From assembly GCF_051401765.1 (NCBI RefSeq), contig NW_027480449.1:4402001-4466000 (forward strand): a stretch of 64,000 nucleotides of DNA. The letters run 5' to 3'. This DNA comes from Calliopsis andreniformis (lineage: Eukaryota; Arthropoda; Insecta; Hymenoptera; Andrenidae). Below the pieces are notes generated by a model. That model made no database searches, was not told the DNA's origin, and saw only the letters and a list, made by a program, of their open reading frames with translations. A program made the position numbers and the translations under genes. Shown piece by piece: positions 51,541 to 63,372 of the stretch (positions are counted from its first letter, which is position 1; the number at the start of each line of letters is the position of its first letter).

Positions 51541-54500
51541 GGACGGAAGATTGAATATTGATGATTGAAGATTGATGATTGAGGATTGAGAGTCGTGGAT
51601 TGAGGACGAGGACTGAGGGTTGAGTATTGATGTCTGAGGTCTGAGGATTGAGGATTGAGGATTGAGAATTGAGGATTGAGGATTGAGGACTGAAGATTGA
51701 GGATTGGGTATTGAGGATTGAAGAATGAGGATTGAGGATTGACGATTGAAGATTGAGGATTGCGGACTGAGAGTTGATGGTTGAGTGATGAGGATTGATG
51801 TTTGTGGATAGAGATATGAAGATTGCAGATTGAGTATTGCGTATGGAAAACTCTGATCTGAGTATACTCTAGTGAGGATTGAGGATTGACAACTGAGTGT
51901 TGAGGACTGAGGGCTGAAGATTGAGGATTCAGGATTGAGGATTCAGGACTGTGGTTTGAGGACTGTGGATTGAGGATTGAGGATTGGGAATTGAGGATTG
52001 AGGATCGAGGATTGAAGGTTGAGGATTGGGTATTGAGGATTGAAGAATGAGGACTGTGGATTGAGGATTGAGGATTGAGGATTGAAGATTGAGTATTGAG
52101 GATTGAAGATTGAGGATTGAGGATTGAGGATTGAGGATTGAGGATTGAGGGTTGAGGATTGATGATTGAGGATTGAGGATTGAAGATTGAGTATTGAGGA
52201 TTGAAGATTGAGGATTGAGGATTGACGATTGAGGATTGAGGATTGAGGACTGAGGATTGAGGATTGAGGATTGAGGATTGAGGATTGAGAATTGAGGATT
52301 GAGGATTGAAGATTGAGTATTGAGGATTGAAGATTGGGAATTGAGGATTGAGGATTGAGGATTGAAGATGAGGGCTGAGGGTTGAGGATTGAGGTTTGAG
52401 GACTGAGGATTGAGGATTGAGGATTGAGAGTTGAGGATTGATGGTGGAGGATTGAAGATTGAGGATTGGGTGTTGAGGATTGAAGAATGAGCATTGACGA
52501 TTGAGGATTGAGGATTGAGGATTGAAGATTGAGGATTGAGGATTGAGGTTTGATGATTGAAGATTGAATATTGATGATTGAAGGTTGAGGATTGAGGATT
52601 GAGGGTTATGGATTCAGGACGAGGACTGAGGGTTGAGTATTGATGTTTGAGGTCTGAGGATTGAGGATAGAGGATTGAGAATTGAGGATTGAGGATTGAG
52701 GATTGAAGATTGAGGATTGGGTATTGAGGATTGAAGAATGAGGACTGAGGATTGAGGATTGAGGATTGAGGATTTAGTATTGAGGATTGAAGATTGAGGA
52801 TTGAGGATTGAGGATTGAGGATTGAGGATTGAGGATTGAGGATTGAGGATTGATGTTTGAGGTCTGAGGATTGAGGATAGAGGATTGAGAATTGAGGATT
52901 GAGGATTGAGCATTGAGGATTGAGGATTGAGTATTCAGGATTGAGGATTCAGGATTCAGGATTCAGGATTGTGGTTCGAGGACAGAGGATTGAGGCTTGA
53001 GGATTGAGGATTGAGGATTGAGGATTGAGGATTGAGGATTGAGGATTTAAGATTGAGGATTGGGTATTGAGGATTGAACATTGAGGATTGAGGATTGAGG
53101 ATTGAGGGTTGAGGACTGAAGATTGAATATTGATGATTGAAGATTGAGGATTGGGGATTGAGGGATGTGGATTGGGGACCAGGACTGAGGGTTGAATATT
53201 GACGTTTGAGGTCTGAGGATTGAGGATTGAGGATTGAGAATTGAGGATTGAGGATTGAGGATTGAAGATTGAGGATTGGGTATTGAGGATTGAAGAATGA
53301 GGATTGAGGATTGAGGATTGAGGCCTGAGGATTGAGAATTGAGAACTGAGGATGAGGACTGAGGGCTGAGGGTTGAGGTTTGAGGAATGAGGATTGGGGG
53401 TTGAGGATTGAGGATTGAGGATTGAGGATTGAGGATTGAGTACTGAAGATTGAGTATTGATGACTGAGGATTGAGGATTGAGGATTGTGTATTGAGGGTT
53501 GAGGATTGAGGATTGAAGATTGAGTATTGAGGATTGAAGATTGAGGATTGAGTATAGAGGATCGAGGATTGAGAATGAGGGCTGAGGGTTGAGGATTGAG
53601 GGTTGTGGATTCAGGACGAGGACTGAGGGCTGAGTATTGACGTTTGAGGCCTGAGGATTGAGGATAGAGGATTGAGAATTGAGGATTGAGGATTGGGGAT
53701 TGAAGATTGAGGATTGGGTATTGAGGATTGAAGAATGAGAACTGAGGATTGAGGATTGAGGATTGAGGATTGAAGACTGAGTATTGAGGATTGACGATTG
53801 AGGATTGAGGATTGAGGATCGAGGATTGAGGATTGAGGATTGAAGATTGAGTATTGTGGATTGAAGATTGAGGATTGAGGATTGAGGATTGAGGATTGAG
53901 GATTGAGAATTGAAGATTGAGGATTGGGGACTGAGTGTTGAGGGTTGAGAGATGAGGATTGATGTTTGTGGATAGAGATTTGAAGATTGCAGATTGAGTA
54001 TTGAGTATTGAAACCTGTGAATTGAGGATATTCTATTGAGGATTGAGGATTGACAACTGGTTGTTGAGGACTGAGGGCTGAAGATTGAGGATTCAGGGTT
54101 GAGGATTCAGAATTGAGGTTTGAGGACTGAGGATTGAGAATTGATGATTGAGGATTGAGGATTGAGGATTGAGGATTGAAGATTCAGTATTGAGGATTGA
54201 AGATTGAGAATTGAGGTTTGAGGATTGAGGATTGAGGATTGAGGATTCAGGATTGAGGATTCAGGATTGAGGATTCAGGATTGTGGTTCGAGGACGGAGG
54301 ATTGAGGCATGAGGATTGAGGATTGAGGATTGAGGATTGAGGATTGAGGATTGAGGATTGAACATTGAGGATTGAGGATTGAGGGTTGAGGATTGAGAAT
54401 TGAGGATTGAGGATTGAGGATTGAAGATTGAGGATTGGGTATTGAGGATTGAAGAATGAGGACTGTGGATTGAGGATTGAGGATTGTGGATTGAAGATTG

Positions 54501-55250
54501 AGTATTGAGGATTGAAGGTTGAGGATTGAGGATTGAGGATTGAGGATTGAGGATTGAGGATTGAGGATTGATGATTGAGGATTGAGGATTGAACATTGAG
54601 GACTGAGTGTTGAGTGTTGAGTGATGAGAATTGATGTTTGTGGATAGAGATTTGAAGATTGCAGATTGGTTGTTGAGTATTGAAAACTGTGAATTGAGGA
54701 TATTCTATTGGGGATTGAGAATTGACAACTGATTCTTGAGGACTGCGGGCTGAAGATTGAGGATTCAGGATTGAGGATTCAGAATTGTGGTTTGAGGACT
54801 GAGGATTGAAGATTGAAGATTGAGTATTGGGGGTTGAGGATTGAGGATTGAGGATTGAGGATTGAGGATGAGGGCTGAGGGTTGAAGATTGAGGTCTGAG
54901 GACTCAGGACTGAGGATTGAGGATTGAGAATTGAGGATCGAGGATTGAGGATTGAAGATTGAGGATGGGGTATTGAGGATTGAAGAATGAGGATGGAGGA
55001 TGGGCGATTGAGGATTGAGGATTGAAGATTGAGTATTGAGGATTGAAGATTGAGGATTGAGGATTGACGATTGAGGATTGAGGATTGAGGATTGAGGTTT
55101 GAGGATTGATGTTTGAGGTCTGAGGATTGAGGATAGAGGATTGAGAATTGAGGATTGAGGATTCAGGATTGAGGATTCAGGATTGAGGATTCAGGATTGA
55201 GGATACAGGATTGTGGTTCGAGGACAGAGGATTGAGGCTTGAGGATTGAG
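51541..55250. repeat. Mosaic satellite segment
   Basis: Anchors are 51,889 (type I with private changes: CTGATCTGAG, AGTATACTC, and TGAGTGTTG in the dyad), 54,053 (IV, with CAACTGGTTGTTG) and 54,725 (II, with CAACTGATTCTTG). P-type words occur near 52,974 in the form GTTCGAGGAC, followed by GGGATGTGG near 53,165. A second marker with GTTCGAGGACGG lies near 54,287. This stretch has no close multi-kilobase partner in the window, and its cassettes carry more private changes than most. That suggests it has escaped recent homogenisation. No gene is visible. Confidence 0.75.
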
Positions 55251-55908
55251 GATTGAGGATTGAGAATTGAGAACTGAGGGTGAGGACTGAGGGCTGACGG
55301 TTGAGGTTTGAGGAATGAGGACTAACGATTGAGGATTAAGGATTGAAGATTGAGTATTGAGGATTGAAGATTGTGGATTGAGGATTGAGGATTCATGATT
55401 GAGGATTGAAGATTGAGGATTGGGGACTGTGTGTTGAAGGCTGAGTGATGAGAATTGATGTTTGTGGATAGAGATTTGAAGATTGCAGATTGAGTATTGC
55501 GTATGGAAAACTCTGAACTGAGGATACTCTAGTGAGGATTGAGGATTGACAACTGATTGTTGAGGACTGAGTGCTGAAGATTGAGGATTCAGGACTGTTG
55601 TTTGAGGACTGTGGATTGAGGATTGAGGATTGGGGATTGAGGATTGAGGATCGAGGATTGAAGATTGAGGATTGAGGATTGAGGATTAATGACTGAGTAT
55701 TGAGGATTGAAGATTGAGAATTGAGGATTGAGGATTGAACATTGAGGACTGAGTGTTGAGGGTTGAGTGATGAGAATTGATGTTTGTGGATAGAGATTTG
55801 AAGATTGCAGATTGGGTATTGAGTATTGAAAACTGTGAATTGAGGATATTCTATTGGGGATTGAGGATTGGCAACTGATTGTTGAGGACTGAGGGCTGAA
55901 GATTGAGG
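55251..55908. repeat. Junction segment joining 3.6-kb-like and 6-kb-like sequence
   Basis: From about 55,265 the sequence follows 3,610-3,830, including the rare GGACTAACGATTG and GATTAAGG words and GACTGTGTGTTG. Within the type I cassette anchored at 55,549 it switches to the 6-kb copy at offset 49,490. The cassette is chimeric: upstream GAGATTTGAAG (as in types II to IV and in the hybrid at 3,891) is followed by a type I core. The type II anchor 55,871 carries GCAACTG, as does 6,381. Confidence 0.8.
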
Positions 55909-58900
55909 ATTGAGAATTGAGGATTGAGGATTGAGGATTGAAGATTGAGAATTGGGTATTGAGGGTTGAAGAATGAGCATTGAGGATTGGGGATTGAGGA
56001 TTGAGGATTGAGGATTGAGGATTGAGGATTGACAACTGATTGTTGAGGACTGAGGGCTGAAGATTGAGGATTCAGGATTGAGGATTCAGAATTGAGGTTT
56101 GAGGACTGAGGATTGAGGATTGAGGATTGAAGATTGAATATTGATGATCGAAGATTGAGGATTGAGGATTGAGGCTTGTGTATTGAGGATTGAGGATTGA
56201 AGATTGAGGATAGGGTATTGAGGATTGAAGAATGAGGGTGGAGGATGGGCGATTGAGGATTGAGGACTGAAGATTGAGTATTCAGGATTGGAGATTGACG
56301 ATTGAGGATTGAGGATTGAGGATCGAGAATTGAGGATTGAGGATTGAAGATTGAGTATTGAGGATTGCAGATTGAGGATTGAGGATTGAGGATTGAGGAT
56401 TGAAGATTGAGTATTGATGATTGAAGATTGAGGATTGAGGATTGATGACTGAGTATTGAGGATTGAAGATTGAGGATTCAGGATTGAGGATTGAGGATTG
56501 AGGAATGAGGATTGAGGATTAAGGGTTGTGGATTGGGGACCAGGACTGAGGGTTGGATATTGATGTTTGAGGTCTGAGGATTGAGGATTGAGGATTGAGA
56601 ATAGATGATGGAGGATTGAGGATTGAAGATTGAGGATTGGGTATTGATGATTGAAGAATTAGGATTGAGGACTGAGGATTGAGGCCTGAGGATTGAGAAT
56701 TGAGAACTGCGGGTGAGGACTGAGGGCTGAGGGTTGAGGTTTGAGGAATGAGGACTAACGATTGAGGATTGAGGATTGAAGATTGAGTATTGAGGATTGA
56801 AGATTGTGGATTGTGGATTGAGGATTCAGGATTGAGGATTGAGTATTGAGGATTGAGGATTGAGTATTGGGGATTGCGGATTGAATATTGAGGATTGAGG
56901 ATTGAGGATTGAGGATTGAGGATTGTGGATTGAGGATTGAGGATTGAGTATTGAAGATTGAGGGTTGGGGATTGAGGATTGAGGATTGAGGATTGAGGAT
57001 TGAGGATTGACGATTGAAGATTGAGAATTGGGGACTGAGAGTTGATGGTTGAGTGATGAGAATTGATGTTTGTGGATAGAGATATGAAGATTGCAGATTG
57101 AGTATTGCGTATGGAAAACTCTGAACTGAGGATACTCTAGTGAGGATTGAGGATTGACAACTGATTGTTGAGGACTGAGTGCTGAAGGTTGAGGATTCAG
57201 GACTGTTGTTTGAGGACTGTGGATTGAGGATTGAGGATTGGGGATTGAGGATTGAGAATCGAGGATTGAAGATTGAAGATTGGGTATTGAGGATTGAACA
57301 TTGAGGATTGAGGATTGAGGATTGAGGATTGATGATTGAGGATTGAAGATTGAATATTGATGATTGAAGGTTGAGGATTGAGGTTTGAGGGTTGTGGATT
57401 CAGGACGAGGACTGAGGGTTGAGTATTGATGTTTTAGGTCTGAGGATTGAGGATAGAGGATTGAGAATTGAGGATTGAGGATTGAGGATTGAAGATTGAG
57501 GATTGGGTATTGAGGATTGAAGAATGAGGACTGAGCATTGAGGATTGAGGATTGAGGATTGAAGATTGAGTATTGAGGATTGAAGATTGAGGATTGAGGA
57601 TTGAGGATTGAGGATTGAGGATTGAGGATTGAGGATTGAGGATTGAGGATTGAGGATTGAGGATTGAGGATTGAAGATTGAGTATTGAGCATTGAAGATT
57701 GAGGATTGAGGATTGAGGATTGAGGATTGAGGATTGAGGATTGAGGATTGAGGATTGAGGATTGAGGATTGAGTATTGAGGATTGAAGATTGAGTATTGA
57801 GGATTGAAGATTGAGGATTGAGGATTGAGGATTGAGGATTGAGGATTGAGGATTGAGGATTGAGGATTGAGGTTTGAAGGTTGAAGATTGAGGATTGAGG
57901 ATTAAAGGTTGAGCATTGAGGATTGAAGGTTGAGGATTGATGATTGAGGATTGAGGATTGAGGATTGAGGATTGAGGATTGAGTATTGAAGATTGAGGAT
58001 TGATGATTGAGGATGGAGGATTGGGGATTGAGGATTGAGTATTGGGTATTGAGGATTGAAGATTGAGGATTTGTTGTTGAGGATTGAAGAATGAGGATTG
58101 AGGATTGAGGATTGAGGATTGAGGATTGAGGGTTGGGGATTGAGGATTGAGGATTGAGGATTGAGGATTGAGGTTTGACAACTGATTGTTGAGGACTGAG
58201 GGCTGAAGATTGAGGATTCAGGATTGAGGATTCAGAATTGAGGTTTGAGGACTGAGGATTGAGGATTGAGGATTGAAGATTGGATATTGATGATCGAAGA
58301 TTGAGGATTGAGGATTGAGGGTTTTGTATTGAGGAGAAGGACTGAGGGTTGGGTATTGATGTCTGAGGTCTGAGGATTGAGAAATGAGGATTGAGGATTG
58401 AGGACTGAAGATTGAGGATTGGGTATTGAGGATTGAAGAATGAGGATTGAGGATTGAGGATTGGGGATTGAGGATTGAGGATTGAGGATTGAGGATTCAG
58501 GATTGACGATTGAAGATTGAGGATTGGGGACTGAGAGTTGATGGTTGAGTGATGAGAATTGATGTTTGTGGATAGAGATATGAAGATTGCAGATTGAGTA
58601 TTGCGTTTGGAAAACTCTGAACTGAGGATACTCTAGTGAGGATTGAGGATTGACAACTGATTGTTGAGGACTGAGTGCTGAAGATTGAGGATTCAGGATT
58701 GAGGATTCAGGACTGTGTTTTGAGGACTGTGGATTGAGGATTGAGGATTGGGGATTGAGGATTGAGGATCGAGGATTGAAGATTGAAGATTGGGTATTGA
58801 GGATTGAACATTGAGTATTGAGGATTGAGGATTGAGGATTGAGGATTGAGGATTGAAGATTGAATAATGATGATTGAAGGTTGAGGATTGAGGATTGAGG

Positions 58901-59640
58901 GTTGTGGATTCAGGACGAGGACTGAGGGTTGAGTATTGATGTTTGAGGTCTGAGGATTGAGGATAGAGGATTGAGAATTGAGGATTGAGGATTGAGGATT
59001 GAAGATTGAATATTGATGATTGAAGATTGATGATTGTGGATTGAGAGTTGTGAATTGAGAACGAGGACTGAGGGTTGAGTATTGATGTCTGAGGATTGAG
59101 GATTGAGGATTGAGGATTGAGGATCGAGGATTGAGGACTGAGGATTGAAGATTGAGGATTGAGGATTGAGGATTAAAGATTGAGCATTGAGGATTGAAGA
59201 TTGAGGATTGATGATTGAGGATTGAGGATTGAGGATTGAGGATTGAGGACTGAATATTGAAGATTGAGGATTGATGATTGAGGATTGAGTATTGAGGATT
59301 GAGGATTGAGTATTGGGGATTGCGGATTGAACATTGAGGATTGAGGATTGAGGATTGAGGATTGAGGATTGTGGATTGAGGATTGAGGGTTGAGTATTGA
59401 AGATTGAGGATTGGGGATTGAGGATTGAGGATCGAGGATTGAGGATTGAGGATTGACGATTGAAGATTGAGGATTGGGGACTGAGAGTTGATGTTTGAGT
59501 GATGAGAATTGATGTTTGTAGATAGAGATATGAAGATTGCAGATTGAGTATTGCGTATGGAAAACTCTGAACTGAGGATACTCTAGTGAGGATTGAGGAT
59601 TGACAACTGATTGTTGAGGACTGAGGGCTGAAGATTGAGG
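55909..59640. repeat. 3,732-base HOR unit, copy 1
   Basis: Anchors are 56,032 (short), 57,157 (I), 58,178 (short), 58,653 (I) and 59,603 (I fused to type II downstream sequence). All have partners 3,732 bases later: 59,764, 60,889, 61,910, 62,385 and 63,335. The unit is composite. Its first 3.2 kb follow 6.4-10.03 kb at offsets 49,490 to 49,064, and its last 0.5 kb follow 19.46-20.0 kb. A 412-base loss at 56,840 relative to 7,350-7,762 removes the type IV cassette found at 7,491. No gene is visible. Confidence 0.9.
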
Positions 59641-62600
59641 ATTGAGAATTGAGGATTGAGGATTGAGGATTGAAGATTGAGAATTGGGTATTGAGGGTTG
59701 AAGAATGAGCATTGAGGATTGGGGATTGAGGATTGAGGATTGAGGATTGAGGATTGAGGATTGACAACTGATTGTTGAGGACTGAGGGCTGAAGATTGAG
59801 GATTCAGGATTGAGGATTCAGAATTGAGGTTTGAGGACTGAGGATTGAGGATTGAGGATTGAAGATTGAATATTGATGATCGAAGATTGAGGATTGAGGA
59901 TTGAGGCTTGTGTATTGAGGATTGAGGATTGAAGATTGAGGATAGGGTATTGAGGATTGAAGAATGAGGGTGGAGGATGGGCGATTGAGGATTGAGGACT
60001 GAAGATTGAGTATTCAGGATTGGAGATTGACGATTGAGGATTGAGGATTGAGGATCGAGAATTGAGGATTGAGGATTGAAGATTGAGTATTGAGGATTGC
60101 AGATTGAGGATTGAGGATTGAGGATTGAGGATTGAAGATTGAGTATTGATGATTGAAGATTGAGGATTGAGGATTGATGACTGAGTATTGAGGATTGAAG
60201 ATTGAGGATTCAGGATTGAGGATTGAGGATTGAGGAATGAGGATTGAGGATTAAGGGTTGTGGATTGGGGACCAGGACTGAGGGTTGGATATTGATGTTT
60301 GAGGTCTGAGGATTGAGGATTGAGGATTGAGAATAGATGATGGAGGATTGAGGATTGAAGATTGAGGATTGGGTATTGATGATTGAAGAATTAGGATTGA
60401 GGACTGAGGATTGAGGCCTGAGGATTGAGAATTGAGAACTGCGGGTGAGGACTGAGGGCTGAGGGTTGAGGTTTGAGGAATGAGGACTAACGATTGAGGA
60501 TTGAGGATTGAAGATTGAGTATTGAGGATTGAAGATTGTGGATTGTGGATTGAGGATTCAGGATTGAGGATTGAGTATTGAGGATTGAGGATTGAGGATT
60601 GGGGATTGCGGATTGAATATTGAGGATTGAGGATTGAGGATTGAGGATTGAGGATTGTGGATTGAGGATTGAGGATTGAGTATTGAAGATTGAGGGTTGG
60701 GGATTGAGGATTGAGGATTGAGGATTGAGGATTGAGGATTGACGATTGAAGATTGAGAATTGGGGACTGAGAGTTGATGGTTGAGTGATGAGAATTGATG
60801 CTTGTGGATAGAGATATGAAGATTGCAGATTGAGTATTGCGTATGGAAAACTCTGAAGTGAGGATACTCTAGTGAGGATTGAGGATTGACAACTGATTGT
60901 TGAGGACTGAGTGCTGAAGGTTGAGGATTCAGGACTGTTGTTTGAGGACTGTGGATTGAGGATTGAGGATTGGGGATTGAGGATTGAGGATCGAGGATTG
61001 AAGATTGAAGATTGGGTATTGAGGATTGAACATTGAGGATTGAGGATTGAGGATTGAGGATTGATGATTGAGGATTGAAGATTGAATATTGATGATTGAA
61101 GGTTGAGGATTGAGGTTTGAGGGTTGTGGATTCAGGACGAGGACTGAGGGTTGAGTATTGATGTTTTAGGTCTGAGGATTGAGGATAGAGGATTGAGAAT
61201 TGAGGATTGAGGATTGAGGATTGAAGATTGAGGATTGGGTATTGAGGATTGAAGAATGAGGACTGAGCATTGAGGATTGAGGATTGAGGATTGAAGATTG
61301 AGTATTGAGGATTGAAGATTGAGGATTGAGGATTGAGGATTGAGGATTGAGGATTGAGGATTGAGGATTGAGGATTGAGGATTGAGGATTGAGGATTGAG
61401 GATTGAAGATTGAGTATTGAGCATTGAAGATTGAGGATTGAGGATTGAGGATTGAGGATTGAGGATTGAGGATTGAGGATTGAGGATTGAGGATTGAGGA
61501 TTGAGTATTGAGGATTGAAGATTGAGTATTGAGGATTGAAGATTGAGGATTGAGGATTGAGGATTGAGGATTGAGGATTGAGGATTGAGGATTGAGGATT
61601 GAGGTTTGAAGGTTGAAGATTGAGGATTGAGGATTAAAGGTTGAGCATTGAGGATTGAAGGTTGAGGATTGATGATTGAGGATTGAGGATTGAGGATTGA
61701 GGATTGAGGATTGAGTATTGAAGATTGAGGATTGATGATTGAGGATGGAGGATTGGGGATTGAGGATTGAGTATTGGGTATTGAGGATTGAAGATTGAGG
61801 ATTTGTTGTTGAGGATTGAAGAATGAGGATTGAGGATTGAGGATTGAGGATTGAGGATTGAGGGTTGGGGATTGAGGATTGAGGATTGAGGATTGAGGAT
61901 TGAGGTTTGACAACTGATTGTTGAGGACTGAGGGCTGAAGATTGAGGATTCAGGATTGAGGATTCAGAATTGAGGTTTGAGGACTGAGGATTGAGGATTG
62001 AGGATTGAAGATTGGATATTGATGATCGAAGATTGAGGATTGAGGATTGAGGGTTTTGTATTGAGGAGAAGGACTGAGGGTTGGGTATTGATGTCTGAGG
62101 TCTGAGGATTGAGAAATGAGGATTGAGGATTGAGGACTGAAGATTGAGGATTGGGTATTGAGGATTGAAGAATGAGGATTGAGGATTGAGGATTGGGGAT
62201 TGAGGATTGAGGATTGAGGATTGAGGATTCAGGATTGACGATTGAAGATTGAGGATTGGGGACTGAGAGTTGATGGTTGAGTGATGAGAATTGATGTTTG
62301 TGGATAGAGATATGAAGATTGCAGATTGAGTATTGCGTTTGGAAAACTCTGAACTGAGGATACTCTAGTGAGGATTGAGGATTGACAACTGATTGTTGAG
62401 GACTGAGTGCTGAAGATTGAGGATTCAGGATTGAGGATTCAGGACTGTGTTTTGAGGACTGTGGATTGAGGATTGAGGATTGGGGATTGAGGATTGAGGA
62501 TCGAGGATTGAAGATTGAAGATTGGGTATTGAGGATTGAACATTGAGTATTGAGGATTGAGGATTGAGGATTGAGGATTGAGGATTGAAGATTGAATAAT

Positions 62601-63372
62601 GATGATTGAAGGTTGAGGATTGAGGATTGAGGGTTGTGGATTCAGGACGAGGACTGAGGGTTGAGTATTGATGTTTGAGGTCTGAGGATTGAGGATAGAG
62701 GATTGAGAATTGAGGATTGAGGATTGAGGATTGAAGATTGAATATTGATGATTGAAGATTGATGATTGTGGATTGAGAGTTGTGAATTGAGAACGAGGAC
62801 TGAGGGTTGAGTATTGATGTCTGAGGATTGAGGATTGAGGATTGAGGATTGAGGATCGAGGATTGAGGACTGAGGATTGAAGATTGAGGATTGAGGATTG
62901 AGGATTAAAGATTGAGCATTGAGGATTGAAGATTGAGGATTGATGATTGAGGATTGAGGATTGAGGATTGAGGATTGAGGACTGAATATTGAAGATTGAG
63001 GATTGATGATTGAGGATTGAGTATTGAGGATTGAGGATTGAGTATTGGGGATTGCGGATTGAACATTGAGGATTGAGGATTGAGGATTGAGGATTGAGGA
63101 TTGTGGATTGAGAATTGAGGGTTGAGTATTGAAGATTGAGGATTGGGGATTGAGGATTGAGGATCGAGGATTGAGGATTGAGGATTGACGATTGAAGATT
63201 GAGGATTGGGGACTGAGAGTTGATGTTTGAGTGATGAGAATTGATGTTTGTAGATAGAGATATGAAGATTGCAGATTGAGTATTGCGTATGGAAAACTCT
63301 GAACTGAGGATACTCTAGTGAGGATTGAGGATTGACAACTGATTGTTGAGGACTGAGGGCTGAAGATTGAGG
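59641..63372. repeat. 3,732-base HOR unit, copy 2
   Basis: This is a direct copy of 55,909-59,640 with only a handful of substitutions noticed: GAGGATTGGGG at 60,594 where copy 1 has GAGTATTGGGG, GATGCTTGTGG near 60,797 against GATGTTTGTGG, GAAGTGAGG near 60,857 against GAACTGAGG, and GAGGATCGAGG near 60,985 against GAGAATCGAGG. The left junction sits in the bases shared by type I and type II cassettes just after the dyad at 59,603, as expected for unequal exchange in a homologous cassette. Confidence 0.9.
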
